A DNA stretch of 41,697 bases from positions 1 to 41,697 of the forward strand of contig JAAUSF010000037.1 of the NCBI GenBank assembly GCA_012033255.1. The letters are read 5' to 3'. Of the stretch, positions 1-8,047 are shown piece by piece. Position 1 is the first letter of the stretch, and each line of letters starts with the position of its first letter. The position numbers and the translations under genes are program-made. The notes beneath the pieces were generated by a model that did no database searches, was not told the DNA's origin, and saw nothing but the letters and a program-made list of their open reading frames with translations. The stretch comes from Cyanobacteria bacterium RU_5_0 (GTDB lineage: Bacteria; Cyanobacteriota; Cyanobacteriia; Elainellales; Elainellaceae).

Positions 1-157
1 ACCGACTATCGTGTCAAATAAACCCCGCTCTTGCAATGGTTCTGGCTCTCTTGGTTCTCTCAGATGTTTTTACAATACAGGCATTTCCACGGCTTGAACA
101 TCTTTTCACCATACTGAGAATTGCTGGCTTTTTCCAGCAATTTCCAAATTCAAAAAT

Positions 158-310
158 TTAGAAGGAGTCAGTTGCCAGCGAAGGGTCTGAATCCGAGAGC
201 ATAAAGTTAATCAAATGCTGCCAACGGGTGAACAGGAAATACTTGGTAAGGCTGAGGATGTCTTGAAAGAAGCCTTTGCGAGTTCCGTGCTTCTGACGAA
301 TTTGCTTGTC
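158..310 (-). pseudogene. C-terminal fragment of a transposase (IS4-like?)
   Basis: Reading the minus strand from 310 to 158 gives 50 open codons ending in TAA. The peptide contains KHGTRKGFFQDILSLTKYF followed by a Trp/His/Phe-rich stretch and an acidic tail. An in-frame stop at 314-316 cuts it off upstream, so no start or catalytic domain remains. A short hairpin (TTGCTGG/CCAGCAA, 121-140) lies just beyond the stop. The basic KHG-K-FF pattern resembles the C-terminal tail of cyanobacterial DDE transposases, which I infer from memory. The exact family is uncertain. Confidence 0.4.
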
Positions 311-328
311 ACACTAAATCATTAAAGC

Positions 329-433
329 TATAGCAGTAGCCAGCGTGGTTAGGACATTGCCCAAGGCTGAAAGGCAAACGGTCAATCCATCCTGACTCAG
401 CACTCAGAACTCAGCACTCAGCACTTAGCTATA
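329..433 (+). repeat. 105-bp dispersed repeat, copy 1
   Basis: Begins TATAGCAG and ends AGCTATA, so its tips are short inverted repeats. It joins a unique part (about 60 bp) to five tandem heptamers of the ACTCAGC type. A second copy of the same length, inverted and with roughly nine mismatches by eye, lies at 7699-7803. It follows directly after the transposase fragment. Confidence 0.8.
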
Positions 434-450
434 AAACTCGCTCAAGGCAG

Positions 451-480
451 GAGGGCATCTTGCCCGCCCGTCCCACAAGA
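451..480 (-). repeat. Partial copy of structured dispersed repeat (R family)
   Basis: Short piece with GGGCATCTTGCCCGCCCGTC followed by CCACAAGA. It shares the GGCAAGATGCC and GGGCG hairpin modules with fuller copies at 17909, 29514 and 34882. Confidence 0.5.
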
Positions 481-534
481 GCATGACCTGATGATTTTCT
501 TAAACTTCATTACCGTGCCCCTACAACAGATTGA

Positions 535-1977
535 TTAATAGGCTCCCTCACCCGTGATGACGACCAAAATCGTTCGTAGCAGAATATAGAGATCAAGCCA
601 AACTGACCAATTTCGCACATAATAGGCATCCAAGCTAACTCGTTCGGCATATGTGATGTTGTTTCGCCCAGACACCTGCCATAGCCCAGTTAATCCCGGA
701 ATCACTTTTTTGTAGAGTTCAAATTTGTCACCATACAGTTCGACTTCCTCATCAACAATCGGTCGTGGTCCCACTAGGCTCATTTCGCCTCGCAGGATAT
801 TCCAAAGTTGGGGGAGTTCGTCGAGACTGGTGCGTCGCAGAAACCGCCCGACACGAGTGACACGCGGATCATGACGAAGTTTGCGATCGCGCTCCCAGCC
901 CTCTCTTAGCTCTGGATGTGTGTCGAGATAGACTTGCAGGCGGTTCTCGGCTCCTTTGACCATTGTGCGAAACTTCCAGGCTTTGAAGTGATGTCCGCCT
1001 TGCCCAATTCGCGTATGGCTGTAAAGAATAGGTCCTGGTGAATCTAGACAAATCAGGATGGCAATCAAGCCAATCAATGGCAAAACAATCAATCCACCGA
1101 TCAGAGTAGCAGCAAGATCGATCAGGAATTTAGTCAGGCGCGGACCCGGAAGCAGGAGTTGTTGCCGAACTTCCAATCCTAAGATGCCGCCCATGTCTTT
1201 TGCGGAAACCCAGAGGCTAGCGAACTCAAATAAGTCTGGAATGATGAGCAGATGAGCAAATGAATTCCCGTAGCGTTCTAGTAAGCTCAGTAACCGGTTT
1301 CGCGGGACTCCAGGCATCGCGACGATCGCATAAGGAATTCCCCGCCGTTGTGCCAATTCTGGAGCAAGTTCTACGCCTCCCAGAACCGGAACTCCATGCA
1401 GCCATCCGTGTTTTGCTGGGTCGTCATCTAAAACCATCACAGGCTTGAGTCCGATGCGAGGACGCCGCTTGAGATTGCGAATTACCATATCGCCTGTTTG
1501 TCCGGCTCCCAACACCATCACAGGATAGCCCCACCAGCGTTTGGAGGCAAATAACGATCGTACTACCGCCCGCCCAATCAGAACAAGGACGATCGACAAT
1601 GCCCACGCCATGAGAAAAACACCGCGAGAATACACTTCTCCTTCGCGACGGAGGAACAAAACGGTGGCTAACGCCAGATACATGAGCGTCGTGGTTAAGG
1701 TCGTCCAGCGCAATTCATCCACCGGACTAATGGCTACCCCTGGATACAGCCCTACCGTAGCGTAGGCAAGGATGAGCAAACTTAAGAGCGGTGCGAGTTG
1801 CCAATAAAGCGATGGATGAAATTGTCCTTCTAGGGAATAAAGGGTATAAACACTGATGAATCCAGCCAGACCGAGGGCAATCAAGTCTGCGCCAATCATC
1901 AAGACAAAGGTTGGCCACGATCGGGTAGAAACACTCAAAGCCGAGATGGCAGGCTGTAACGTTCGGTTAAGTTGCAT
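535..1977 (-). CDS. Polyprenyl-phosphate sugar phosphotransferase (WbaP type)
   Basis: 480 aa, ATG start. Membrane enzyme of the bacterial sugar-transferase family, which transfers a sugar 1-phosphate from a UDP-sugar to undecaprenyl phosphate as the first step of exopolysaccharide or O-antigen-like assembly. Seen: four N-terminal hydrophobic segments (about residues 22-46, 60-80, 95-110, 119-137), a Rossmann-like CoA-binding region with [10 protein letters not shown] at 154-163, another membrane segment at 288-311, then the catalytic domain with KFRTM (335-339), [21 protein letters not shown] (the two halves at 386-400 and 401-406) and a C-terminal [11 protein letters not shown]. Length matches the long WbaP/ExoY-fusion class, not the short PglC class. 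It lies 21 bp downstream of a glycosyltransferase on the same strand, suggesting co-transcription. The sugar (Gal or Glc) cannot be told from sequence. Confidence 0.93.
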   Translation of the reverse strand: MQLNRTLQPAISALSVSTRSWPTFVLMIGADLIALGLAGFISVYTLYSLEGQFHPSLYWQLAPLLSLLILAYATVGLYPGVAISPVDELRWTTLTTTLMYLALATVLFLRREGEVYSRGVFLMAWALSIVLVLIGRAVVRSLFASKRWWGYPVMVLGAGQTGDMVIRNLKRRPRIGLKPVMVLDDDPAKHGWLHGVPVLGGVELAPELAQRRGIPYAIVAMPGVPRNRLLSLLERYGNSFAHLLIIPDLFEFASLWVSAKDMGGILGLEVRQQLLLPGPRLTKFLIDLAATLIGGLIVLPLIGLIAILICLDSPGPILYSHTRIGQGGHHFKAWKFRTMVKGAENRLQVYLDTHPELREGWERDRKLRHDPRVTRVGRFLRRTSLDELPQLWNILRGEMSLVGPRPIVDEEVELYGDKFELYKKVIPGLTGLWQVSGRNNITYAERVSLDAYYVRNWSVWLDLYILLRTILVVITGEGAY

Positions 1978-1998
1978 TGCAAACGCATTCTCCTCACG

Positions 1999-3132
1999 CT
2001 AATACTGTATGCCATTCGTGCCGTTCCTTCGTTGAAATGCTGACCATTTTTGTTCGACAAATTGAAAAAATTGATGTCGAAAGTGGTCTGGCGAAAATCG
2101 CTCAGCATTTTGGCGGAGATGCTCTGGGTTAAATAGAAAGGCGTTTGACTCAAAAAGTTTCACAGCGTCCATTAGGCTTTCTACGGTTTGTTCCGAGAAA
2201 AACAATCCCGTTTTCTCTGGGATGATGGACTCTACTGCGCCCCCTTTTCCGTAAGTGATCACGGGCGCACCTGTGGCTTGAGCCTCGACTAGAGTAATGC
2301 CAAAATCTTCAGCGGCTGCATAGACAAAAGCTTTACATCGCTGCATGTAGTTAATCACTACACTGTCAGGTTGCTGTCCCAAAAGTTGGATATTGGATTT
2401 AGCGATCGCCTTCACTCGCCTCCACTCTGAGCCATCCCCAATAATGACCAACGGCAACCCCAATCGATTAAAGGCGGACACAATCAGATCCACACGCTTA
2501 TAGGGGACGAATCGGGAAAGGGTAAAGTAAAACTCTTCGCGGCGATCGTTCAACTGAAATCGCGCCACATTGACAGGCGGATAAATCACCCGTGCTGGAC
2601 GACGATAGGTTTTCCAAACTCGACGCGCTACAAATTGCGAATTGGCAACAAAATAATCTACCCGGTTGGCGGTTGCCAAATCCCACAGTCTTAAATAATG
2701 CAGGACGGGCTGTGCCACTAGTTTTCGTAAGCCGCGCAATTGGGAGCCTTGCATATACTGCTGCTGCAAGTCCCAGGCATAGCGGACAGGCGTATGTACA
2801 TAGCAGATATGCAGTTGGTCAGCGCGAGTCAAGACCCCTTTCGCAACGGCATGATTACTGGAGAGAATCAAGTCATAGCCAGAGAGGTCAAATTGTTCGA
2901 TCGCCAAGGGCATCAACGGTAAATATTGGCGAAACCTGGGATTTGCAAACGGAAGATGCTGAAGAAACGACGTTTGGACAGGTTTGTGTTGGATAAAACT
3001 TTTGAGTTCTTCCGGCAAAAATTCGACTAGACTGAACAGATCGGCTTCTGGATAAAGTGCCAAAATCTGCTCTATGACTCGTTCTGAGCCAGCATATGTC
3101 ACCAGCCATTCATGAATGACGGCGGTTTTCAT
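1999..3132 (-). CDS. GT4-family glycosyltransferase
   Basis: 377 aa from the ATG at 3132, preceded by GAGGATGTGATA as ribosome binding site. The frame is open further upstream, but the family usually begins MK-A-IHEWL as here. GT-B fold retaining glycosyltransferase: N-terminal MKTAVIHEWLVTYAGSERV acceptor-domain start, then SRFVPYKRVDLIVSAFN opening the nucleotide-sugar domain, and the E-x7-E region EDFGITLVEAQATGAPVITY. Likely adds a sugar (often mannose in this subgroup) to a lipid-linked glycan. It is transcribed ahead of the WbaP-type gene with a 21-bp gap, so both probably serve one polysaccharide pathway. Donor and acceptor are not predictable. Confidence 0.92.
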   Translation of the reverse strand: MKTAVIHEWLVTYAGSERVIEQILALYPEADLFSLVEFLPEELKSFIQHKPVQTSFLQHLPFANPRFRQYLPLMPLAIEQFDLSGYDLILSSNHAVAKGVLTRADQLHICYVHTPVRYAWDLQQQYMQGSQLRGLRKLVAQPVLHYLRLWDLATANRVDYFVANSQFVARRVWKTYRRPARVIYPPVNVARFQLNDRREEFYFTLSRFVPYKRVDLIVSAFNRLGLPLVIIGDGSEWRRVKAIAKSNIQLLGQQPDSVVINYMQRCKAFVYAAAEDFGITLVEAQATGAPVITYGKGGAVESIIPEKTGLFFSEQTVESLMDAVKLFESNAFLFNPEHLRQNAERFSPDHFRHQFFQFVEQKWSAFQRRNGTNGIQY

Positions 3133-3465
3133 TATCACATCCTCACTTCCACACCATTGAGAATACTCCCATAACACCATATGCGGAATTAGCGGACTAT
3201 TATGTTCAGAGATCTCTCAAGTCTCAAAAGTTCCGCAAATCCCATAACGTTATAGCCTGTCCTACGTGAATGAAATACATCTCTGTGGAAGCGAAAGTTT
3301 TTCCACCCTGCAAAATGTATTTCAGTCGATCGAAAACAGTGATAACCGGGATTTCCGTAAGAACCGGGCGAGACGCTCATCCCCACAAGAACTCAAGGCT
3401 TGTGGTCATAAAGTTGCACATCGCGTTTTTGCCTTTTACCTTCTACTTTGTATAAGGTTGCTTCT
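3133..3465. other. Divergent intergenic region with nested hairpin
   Basis: No gene seen. It separates the minus-strand glycosyltransferase from the plus-strand [2Fe-2S] gene. It holds a two-tier stem-loop at 3272-3323 (outer arms GAAATACAT/ATGTATTTC, inner arms GTGGAA/TTCCAC) and a partial copy of the R repeat family at 3365-3425. The 61-84 aa frames here lack ribosome binding sites and run through the hairpin. Confidence 0.7.
3365..3425 (+). repeat. R-family dispersed repeat, partial
   Basis: Contains GGGCGAGACGCTCATCCCCA, then CAAGA, then AAGTTGCACATCGCG. The last module recurs at 18005-18020 and 34955-34970. Confidence 0.6.
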
Positions 3466-3906
3466 ATGGCTCCTGATTACGATATTTCGGCTTCTAACAC
3501 TCTTCAAGCTTGTACTGTAGCCCTAGGATTACCTCAAATCCAGCGACACCTCTTCATTTGTGCCGATCAAACCGTCCCTAAATGCTGTGACAAAGCCGAT
3601 AGTCTAGTGGCTTGGGATTATCTCAAACGGCGACTCAAAGAACTCAAATTAGATCAACCAACCAACGATCGCCCGAGCTGCATTTTTCGGACGAAAGCGA
3701 ACTGTCTACGAATCTGTCAGCAAGGTCCCATTCTTGTGGTATATCCAGACGGGGTTTGGTATCACAACGTAACTCCAGATGTGATCGAACGGATTATCCA
3801 GGAGCATTTACTGGGAAATCAAATTGTTAAAGAATATGCGTTTCTGGTGCATCCATTACCCGACCAAAAAATTAGTTCCAGGCAGAATGAGAGAGAAGAG
3901 AATTAA
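3466..3906 (+). CDS. Thioredoxin-like [2Fe-2S] ferredoxin domain protein
   Basis: 146 aa from the ATG at 3466. An in-frame TTG at 3448 would add six residues and I judge it less likely. Resembles the small thioredoxin-fold [2Fe-2S] ferredoxins (also found as the NuoE/HoxE-type domain). Seen: [14 protein letters not shown] with C32, C40 and C41, then C72, and CLRIC (C80, C84) followed by [19 protein letters not shown], the usual cluster-binding spacing and core. Probably a soluble electron-transfer or sensor protein; partner unknown. Its last 35 bp overlap the 3' end of the convergent GUN4 gene, so the two transcripts are antisense at their ends. Confidence 0.9.
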   Translation: MAPDYDISASNTLQACTVALGLPQIQRHLFICADQTVPKCCDKADSLVAWDYLKRRLKELKLDQPTNDRPSCIFRTKANCLRICQQGPILVVYPDGVWYHNVTPDVIERIIQEHLLGNQIVKEYAFLVHPLPDQKISSRQNEREEN

Positions 3907-4618
3907 TAACTCGCACTCCTCGCAGTTGATTTGACAGGGGTAAATGACCTTTGGGGGCACTTAAATCCCAGGTGAATTCTTGAGGATACCGTGTCCAATT
4001 GTTGCCAGATTTCCAACCAATTTGTGTCCAGAGTTTATCCCAATCTCTACCAAGACTGAGCCAAATTTCTCGCTGCACAGAATATCCGAATCGTCCTTCA
4101 GAATAAACAAGCCAAAGAGTATTTATCGTTTGTAGGTCGATCGCCGGGAATTGCTCGACCTCGCTGAAATAAAGCCATTTGCGCTGGAGAGCAGGTGTTC
4201 CGACGAGTTCACAGAGTTTTTCAAGAGTAAGGCGATCGGCAGCCTCAAAATCTTGTTGGACTAACAGGGTTTGCAGCAGAGCGTAGTCGATGTTACGTTC
4301 CGACCGTAACAGGACAACCCCTTGCGGAAAATGACGGTGAAGAAAATCCTTTGTTTCGGACGTATTCGCTACCAGTAAAATTTGATACACCTTACCGTCA
4401 ATCAGTCCTGTTGGGCTAGACTGTCGCTCTAGCAGAAAGCTCATCAGTGCCTCCAGTCCAACATCCCCTAACTGGGCAATTTGCTGTACCAATTGCAGTT
4501 GGTTACGGGTAGATTCTGATTTCAAGCGATTCAGCCAATCGTTCATGAAGGCTGCAATATCCTGCTCCGAAGCGGTTGGATCAGGAGAACTAAGGTTAGA
4601 AGTCGGGATATCAGGCAT
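3872..4618 (-). CDS. gun4: GUN4 domain protein, tetrapyrrole-binding
   Basis: 248 aa. GUN4 binds protoporphyrin IX and Mg-protoporphyrin and stimulates Mg-chelatase in chlorophyll synthesis. Seen: an N-terminal helical region (about 18-105) as in cyanobacterial GUN4, and the GUN4 core (about 109-245) with [13 protein letters not shown], the conserved [20 protein letters not shown] (residues 160-179) and SVQREIWL, a W-rich [20 protein letters not shown] and the signature SAPKGHLP. Length fits the Synechocystis protein. Cyanobacteria often encode several GUN4-domain proteins; the two-domain layout supports the chelatase-linked form, but an orthology check is needed. Transcribed after rfaE2 (88-bp gap). 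Confidence 0.9.
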   Translation of the reverse strand: MPDIPTSNLSSPDPTASEQDIAAFMNDWLNRLKSESTRNQLQLVQQIAQLGDVGLEALMSFLLERQSSPTGLIDGKVYQILLVANTSETKDFLHRHFPQGVVLLRSERNIDYALLQTLLVQQDFEAADRLTLEKLCELVGTPALQRKWLYFSEVEQFPAIDLQTINTLWLVYSEGRFGYSVQREIWLSLGRDWDKLWTQIGWKSGNNWTRYPQEFTWDLSAPKGHLPLSNQLRGVRVINSLLSHSAWN

Positions 4619-4706
4619 GGAAACAGGCTTATCAAAAGAGCATTGACTGTAAGCACAATTCTCACTTTATAGCTATCCGTCCTCTTTTGAATGGCTCACC
4701 TAATGC

Positions 4707-5195
4707 TCATTTCCCTAAGATTCGCTTGATAATTGCCGTTGTAGAGCTTGGCACTTCAATGTTGATAAGTTCAATCTGACCTCCATACGCTTGAATAGCT
4801 GGAGTCTCAGGGAGTGTATTTAGGCTATAATCGCCGCCTTTGACGTAAATATCGGGTTGAAGTGCTTCAATCAGATGTATTGCCGTGGGTTCAGCAAAAA
4901 TGACGACAGCATCCACTGGCTTTAATGCTGCCAAGACTTCTGCTCGTTGTGACTCTAGAATAATTGGTCGGGCTGGAAAACCAGAAGCCGCAGGCTTGAG
5001 CATTCGCACCGACTCATCGCTGTTTAAGCCGACAACAAGCGATCGCCCCAACCCTCTCGCCACTTGCAAATATCGCACATGCCCCGCATGAATCAAATCA
5101 AAACAACCATTTGTAAACACTAACGGTCGCCACTGGTCAGGGTTAGAGGCGATTCTTTGCTGTAGCTCAGTAAGTGTGTAAATACCAGGAATCAT
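4707..5195 (-). CDS. rfaE2: RfaE2-type nucleotidyltransferase (heptose-1-P adenylyltransferase)
   Basis: 162 aa. Cytidylyltransferase-like fold enzyme; family members join ATP and D-glycero-beta-D-manno-heptose 1-phosphate to make ADP-heptose. Seen: VFTNGCFDLIHAGHVRYL with the HxGH motif (HAGH), LVVGLNSDESVR, and a conserved C-terminal PSSTTAIIKRI with the loop ISSS/STTA typical of this class. The kinase half (RfaE1) is not fused, as is usual in cyanobacteria. Its ribosome binding site is provided by an octamer tandem repeat in the 23-bp spacer behind the response-regulator gene, so the two are probably one transcript. Substrate could be another sugar phosphate. Confidence 0.88.
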   Translation of the reverse strand: MIPGIYTLTELQQRIASNPDQWRPLVFTNGCFDLIHAGHVRYLQVARGLGRSLVVGLNSDESVRMLKPAASGFPARPIILESQRAEVLAALKPVDAVVIFAEPTAIHLIEALQPDIYVKGGDYSLNTLPETPAIQAYGGQIELINIEVPSSTTAIIKRILGK

Positions 5196-5220
5196 TACTC
5201 CCTCACTCCCTCACTTCCTC
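5196..5220 (-). repeat. Octamer tandem repeat in a 23-bp intergenic spacer
   Basis: On the minus strand the spacer is three octamers: GGAAGTGA, GGGAGTGA, GGGAGTAA. The repeat touches the TGA stop of the response regulator and runs into the ATG of rfaE2. The GAGG ending five bases before the ATG is the best Shine-Dalgarno candidate. Confidence 0.75.
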
Positions 5221-5890
5221 ACTCTTCCTTCTGCACTGGCGGACGATATCCCCGCTCGAAGGCATACCGGATTAGCTGAGATCGGCTTTCGAGTTGGAGT
5301 TTGCTGAGGATATTACTGAGGTGAGTCTGGACGGTGCGAGGGCTGACGAAGAGCCGATCGCCAATTTGTTTGTTGGTAAATCCCTGGATCACTTCCCAGA
5401 AGACTTTTTCTTCGGCTGGTGTAAGAGGCAGGGGGTTAAGTTCGGTAGTAGGGGCAGGAGTGCTGGATGCGGAGGTAGTGTCTTGAGACTGCATCAAGCG
5501 GATGATTTCAGAGTGAATGCGGCGCGATCGCTCCAATTGCGCTTCAATTTTCGCAATTAATTCTTTAGGTTCAAAGGGTTTGATCAGGTAGTCATCGGCT
5601 CCCATCTGGTGCCCCTGGATGCGATCGTCTACGTCTTTGCGCCCAGATAGGAAGATGAATGGGACAAGCTGACCCGATCGGGTGGCACGGAGGCGACGAC
5701 AAAATTCTAATCCGTCCATCTCTGGCATCATCACGTCTGACACCACGAGATCAGGCGGATTCTGTTCAAACAGGGCTAGGGCTTCTGCACCAGAACTAGC
5801 CTCTTGAACCAAGTAGCCCCGATTTTGCAGGTAGCGGATCAGAGCGGTCTTCAGGGTAATGTCATCATCAACAATTAAAATCCTTTTCAT
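5219..5890 (-). CDS. NarL/LuxR-family response regulator
   Basis: 223 aa. Two-component DNA-binding regulator. Seen: receiver domain with acidic pocket D8-D10, phospho-acceptor D52 in VVSDVMMPEMDG, S82 and K104 (YLIKPFEP); a linker rich in Thr, Ser and Pro (about 130-150); and a LuxR-type helix-turn-helix, TPAEEKVFWEVIQGFTNKQI then VSPRTVQTHLSNILSKL. All catalytic receiver residues are present, so phosphorylation is likely. No histidine kinase is in the window. The domain order and linker recall the Ycf29/Rre1 group of cyanobacteria and plastids; that is a guess without alignment. Confidence 0.93.
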   Translation of the reverse strand: MKRILIVDDDITLKTALIRYLQNRGYLVQEASSGAEALALFEQNPPDLVVSDVMMPEMDGLEFCRRLRATRSGQLVPFIFLSGRKDVDDRIQGHQMGADDYLIKPFEPKELIAKIEAQLERSRRIHSEIIRLMQSQDTTSASSTPAPTTELNPLPLTPAEEKVFWEVIQGFTNKQIGDRLFVSPRTVQTHLSNILSKLQLESRSQLIRYAFERGYRPPVQKEE

Positions 5891-6260
5891 TAGCTCTCAC
5901 GCAACCCTTCGATCGTGTTATGGATACGGTTTTTCTTGAATCATAAGAAATTAGAAAGGCTAGAGGGTTTCTTCTGAAAGATTTTAGATTCTAGCAAACA
6001 GCCTATCTCATAACGCAAGTTAACACTACATGAACCTAGCCTGAGCCAGTTCCATTTTCATCCCTGAAGATACAGAATTCTCTCAATGGCTAGGAGTAAT
6101 GACTGCTTACTAGCACTGCTTATTAGTCAAGTGAAATCGTAAATCTAGAGAATTTACGATTTTTTGCAGTTTTGTTTAAGGCGAATCAGTCTCGATCCAC
6201 AGATCCGCTAATCTACTGTCTAAACTATTGCACTACATCAACATAGGAGTTGTCGCAGGT
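5891..6260. other. Divergent promoter region of the regulator and icd
   Basis: 370 bp without a gene. It contains an 11-bp perfect stem-loop at 6134-6162 followed by T's (listed separately) and a GTA-N9-TAC sequence at 6096-6110 that is one base off the NtcA spacing. Nothing else recognised. Confidence 0.6.
6134..6165 (+). terminator. Stem-loop with T-run in the icd leader
   Basis: Arms AAATCGTAAAT (6134-6144) and ATTTACGATTT (6152-6162) pair perfectly over a 7-nt loop and are followed by TTT. The shape is that of an intrinsic terminator on the plus strand, yet no plus-strand gene lies upstream. It could end a short RNA or attenuate icd. The stem is AT-rich, so its strength is doubtful. Confidence 0.5.
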
Positions 6261-7694
6261 ATGTATGAGAAAATTACTCCCCCCACAACCGGATCGCGCA
6301 TCACCATTGAGAATGGTGAACCGATCGTCCCTGATGATCCTATTATTCCCTTCATTCGCGGCGATGGCACAGGTGTCGATATTTGGTTTGCGGCTCAGCG
6401 CGTTTTTGATGCGGCAGTTGCAAAAGCCTATGGGGGTAAGCGGAAAATTGTCTGGTTTAAGATCTATGCAGGTGATGAAGCTTGCGAAGTCTATGGGACA
6501 TACCAATACCTTCCAGAGGATACACTGACAGCGATTCGGGAGTATGGTGTGGCGATCAAAGGTCCCTTGACCACTCCGATTGGTGGTGGTATTCGATCGC
6601 TCAATGTTGCTCTCCGGCAGATTTTTGACCTTTATGCCTGCATTCGTCCCTGCAAATATTATGCGGGAACTCCCTCTCCTCACAAAACCCCAGAAAAGCT
6701 AGATGTGATTGTCTACCGGGAAAACACTGAGGATATCTACCTGGGAATTGAGTGGCGGCAGGGAACGGAGATTGCCGATCGCTTAATCAAAATCCTCAAC
6801 GAAGACCTCATTCCAGCGACTCCCGAACACGGTAAGAAACAGATCCCGCTCGATTCTGGGATTGGCATCAAGCCAATTAGTAAAAAAGGCTCCCAACGGT
6901 TAGTGCGTCGGGCAATTCGTCATGCATTGCGATTGCCCAAAACCAAGCAAATGGTGACGCTGGTTCACAAAGGCAACATCATGAAGTATACCGAAGGGGC
7001 ATTTCGGGATTGGGGCTATGAACTGGCAACCAGCGAATTCCGCAACGAGTGCATCACCGAGCAAGAGTCTTGGATTCTCGATAACAAAGAGAAAAATCCT
7101 GATTTGAGCATTGAGGATAACGCTCGTCAAATTGAACCAGGATACAATACCCTCACTGTTGAGAAGAAGGAAAAAATCTGCCAGGAAGTGCAATCTGTTT
7201 TAGACTCGATCGGCTCTACCCACGGCAACGGACAGTGGAAAGAGAAGGTGATGGTGAACGATCGCATTGCCGATAGCATCTTCCAGCAGATCCAAACTCG
7301 CCCGGACGAATACTCTATCCTGGCAACCATGAACCTGAATGGTGATTACCTGTCTGATGCGGCGGCGGCGATCGTAGGCGGCTTGGGCATGGGGCCTGGC
7401 GCAAACATCGGGGATGCATGTGCCATCTTTGAAGCCACTCACGGTACTGCTCCCAAACATGCAGGACTCGATCGGATTAATCCAGGTTCTGTTATCCTTT
7501 CCGGCGTCATGATGCTGGAATATCTGGGCTGGCAAGAAGCGGCTGATTTGATTAAAGAAGGGATTGGTATCGCCATCTCGAATCGAGAAGTCACCTATGA
7601 TCTTGCCCGTCTCATGGAACCTCCAGTTGAACCACCACTCAAATGTTCAGAGTTTGCGACAGCAATCATCAAACGCTTTGGTGGTGAGATTTAG
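6261..7694 (+). CDS. icd: NADP-dependent isocitrate dehydrogenase
   Basis: 477 aa from the ATG at 6261 (AGGAG about 12 bases upstream); an in-frame TTG at 6228 is rejected because cyanobacterial homologues begin MYEK. Converts isocitrate to 2-oxoglutarate, the carbon skeleton for ammonium assimilation. Substrate-binding residues line up with the E. coli enzyme numbering: S113, R119, R129 and R153 ([31 protein letters not shown]), and the metal/NADP region [16 protein letters not shown] and [11 protein letters not shown] are intact. It is about 60 residues longer than the E. coli enzyme, with an extra stretch near residues 270-315, as known for cyanobacterial IDH. Transcribed alone, after a 370-bp leader region. 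Confidence 0.97.
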   Translation: MYEKITPPTTGSRITIENGEPIVPDDPIIPFIRGDGTGVDIWFAAQRVFDAAVAKAYGGKRKIVWFKIYAGDEACEVYGTYQYLPEDTLTAIREYGVAIKGPLTTPIGGGIRSLNVALRQIFDLYACIRPCKYYAGTPSPHKTPEKLDVIVYRENTEDIYLGIEWRQGTEIADRLIKILNEDLIPATPEHGKKQIPLDSGIGIKPISKKGSQRLVRRAIRHALRLPKTKQMVTLVHKGNIMKYTEGAFRDWGYELATSEFRNECITEQESWILDNKEKNPDLSIEDNARQIEPGYNTLTVEKKEKICQEVQSVLDSIGSTHGNGQWKEKVMVNDRIADSIFQQIQTRPDEYSILATMNLNGDYLSDAAAAIVGGLGMGPGANIGDACAIFEATHGTAPKHAGLDRINPGSVILSGVMMLEYLGWQEAADLIKEGIGIAISNREVTYDLARLMEPPVEPPLKCSEFATAIIKRFGGEI

Positions 7695-7698
7695 CGCA

Positions 7699-7803
7699 TA
7701 TAGCTAAGTGCTGAGTTCTGAGGACTGAGTGCTGAGTCAGGATTGATTGATCGTTTGCCTTTCAGCCTTTGGCAATGTCCTAACCATGCTGGCTACTGCT
7801 ATA
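7699..7803 (-). repeat. 105-bp dispersed repeat, copy 2 (inverted)
   Basis: Reverse complement matches 329-433 along its full 105 bp with about nine differences, most of them in the heptamer part. It starts five bases after the icd stop codon. Confidence 0.85.
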
Positions 7804-7808
7804 ACTCG

Positions 7809-7970
7809 CTGTTTAACGTGAGTTCGACAGACCTCTCCCTCCCAACCTTCCTCTCCCGCAAAGCGAGGGAGGAGCAACAAAAAATCGGCTTTTAAAGCCT
7901 TTCCCTGGTGCGAGGAGAGGTTTGGAGAGGGGTTAAAGCGAATCCATCGAACTCACGTTGGTTTACAGCG
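7809..7970. mobile_element. MITE-like element with 13-bp terminal inverted repeats
   Basis: AACGTGAGTTCGA (7815-7827) is exactly inverted at 7947-7959, and an outer CGCTGT is inverted at the far ends. The inside is itself palindrome-rich (ACCTCTCC / GGAGAGG arms) and has no open frame. Size about 160 bp. It sits next to repeat copy 2. The element may end a transcript from icd but lacks a clean T-run. Confidence 0.65.
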
Positions 7971-8047
7971 GTCAGGGCATAGAGATCTGCGGAGGCGATT
8001 TGCAAAGCCGCCCTTACTAGGGCATACCCTGCACCTATGCCTCAAAG

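Noticed and set aside
2592..2996. 134-aa plus-strand frame inside the glycosyltransferase gene
   Set aside because: Antisense shadow of a strongly supported gene, with no motif.
3266..3520. 84-aa and 61-aa plus-strand frames upstream of the [2Fe-2S] gene
   Set aside because: They run through a hairpin and an R-family repeat and lack ribosome binding sites.
6096..6110. NtcA site before icd
   Set aside because: GTA-N9-TAC has one base too many against GTA-N8-TAC, and the nearest -10-like sequence is only about 10 bp away, not the usual 22.
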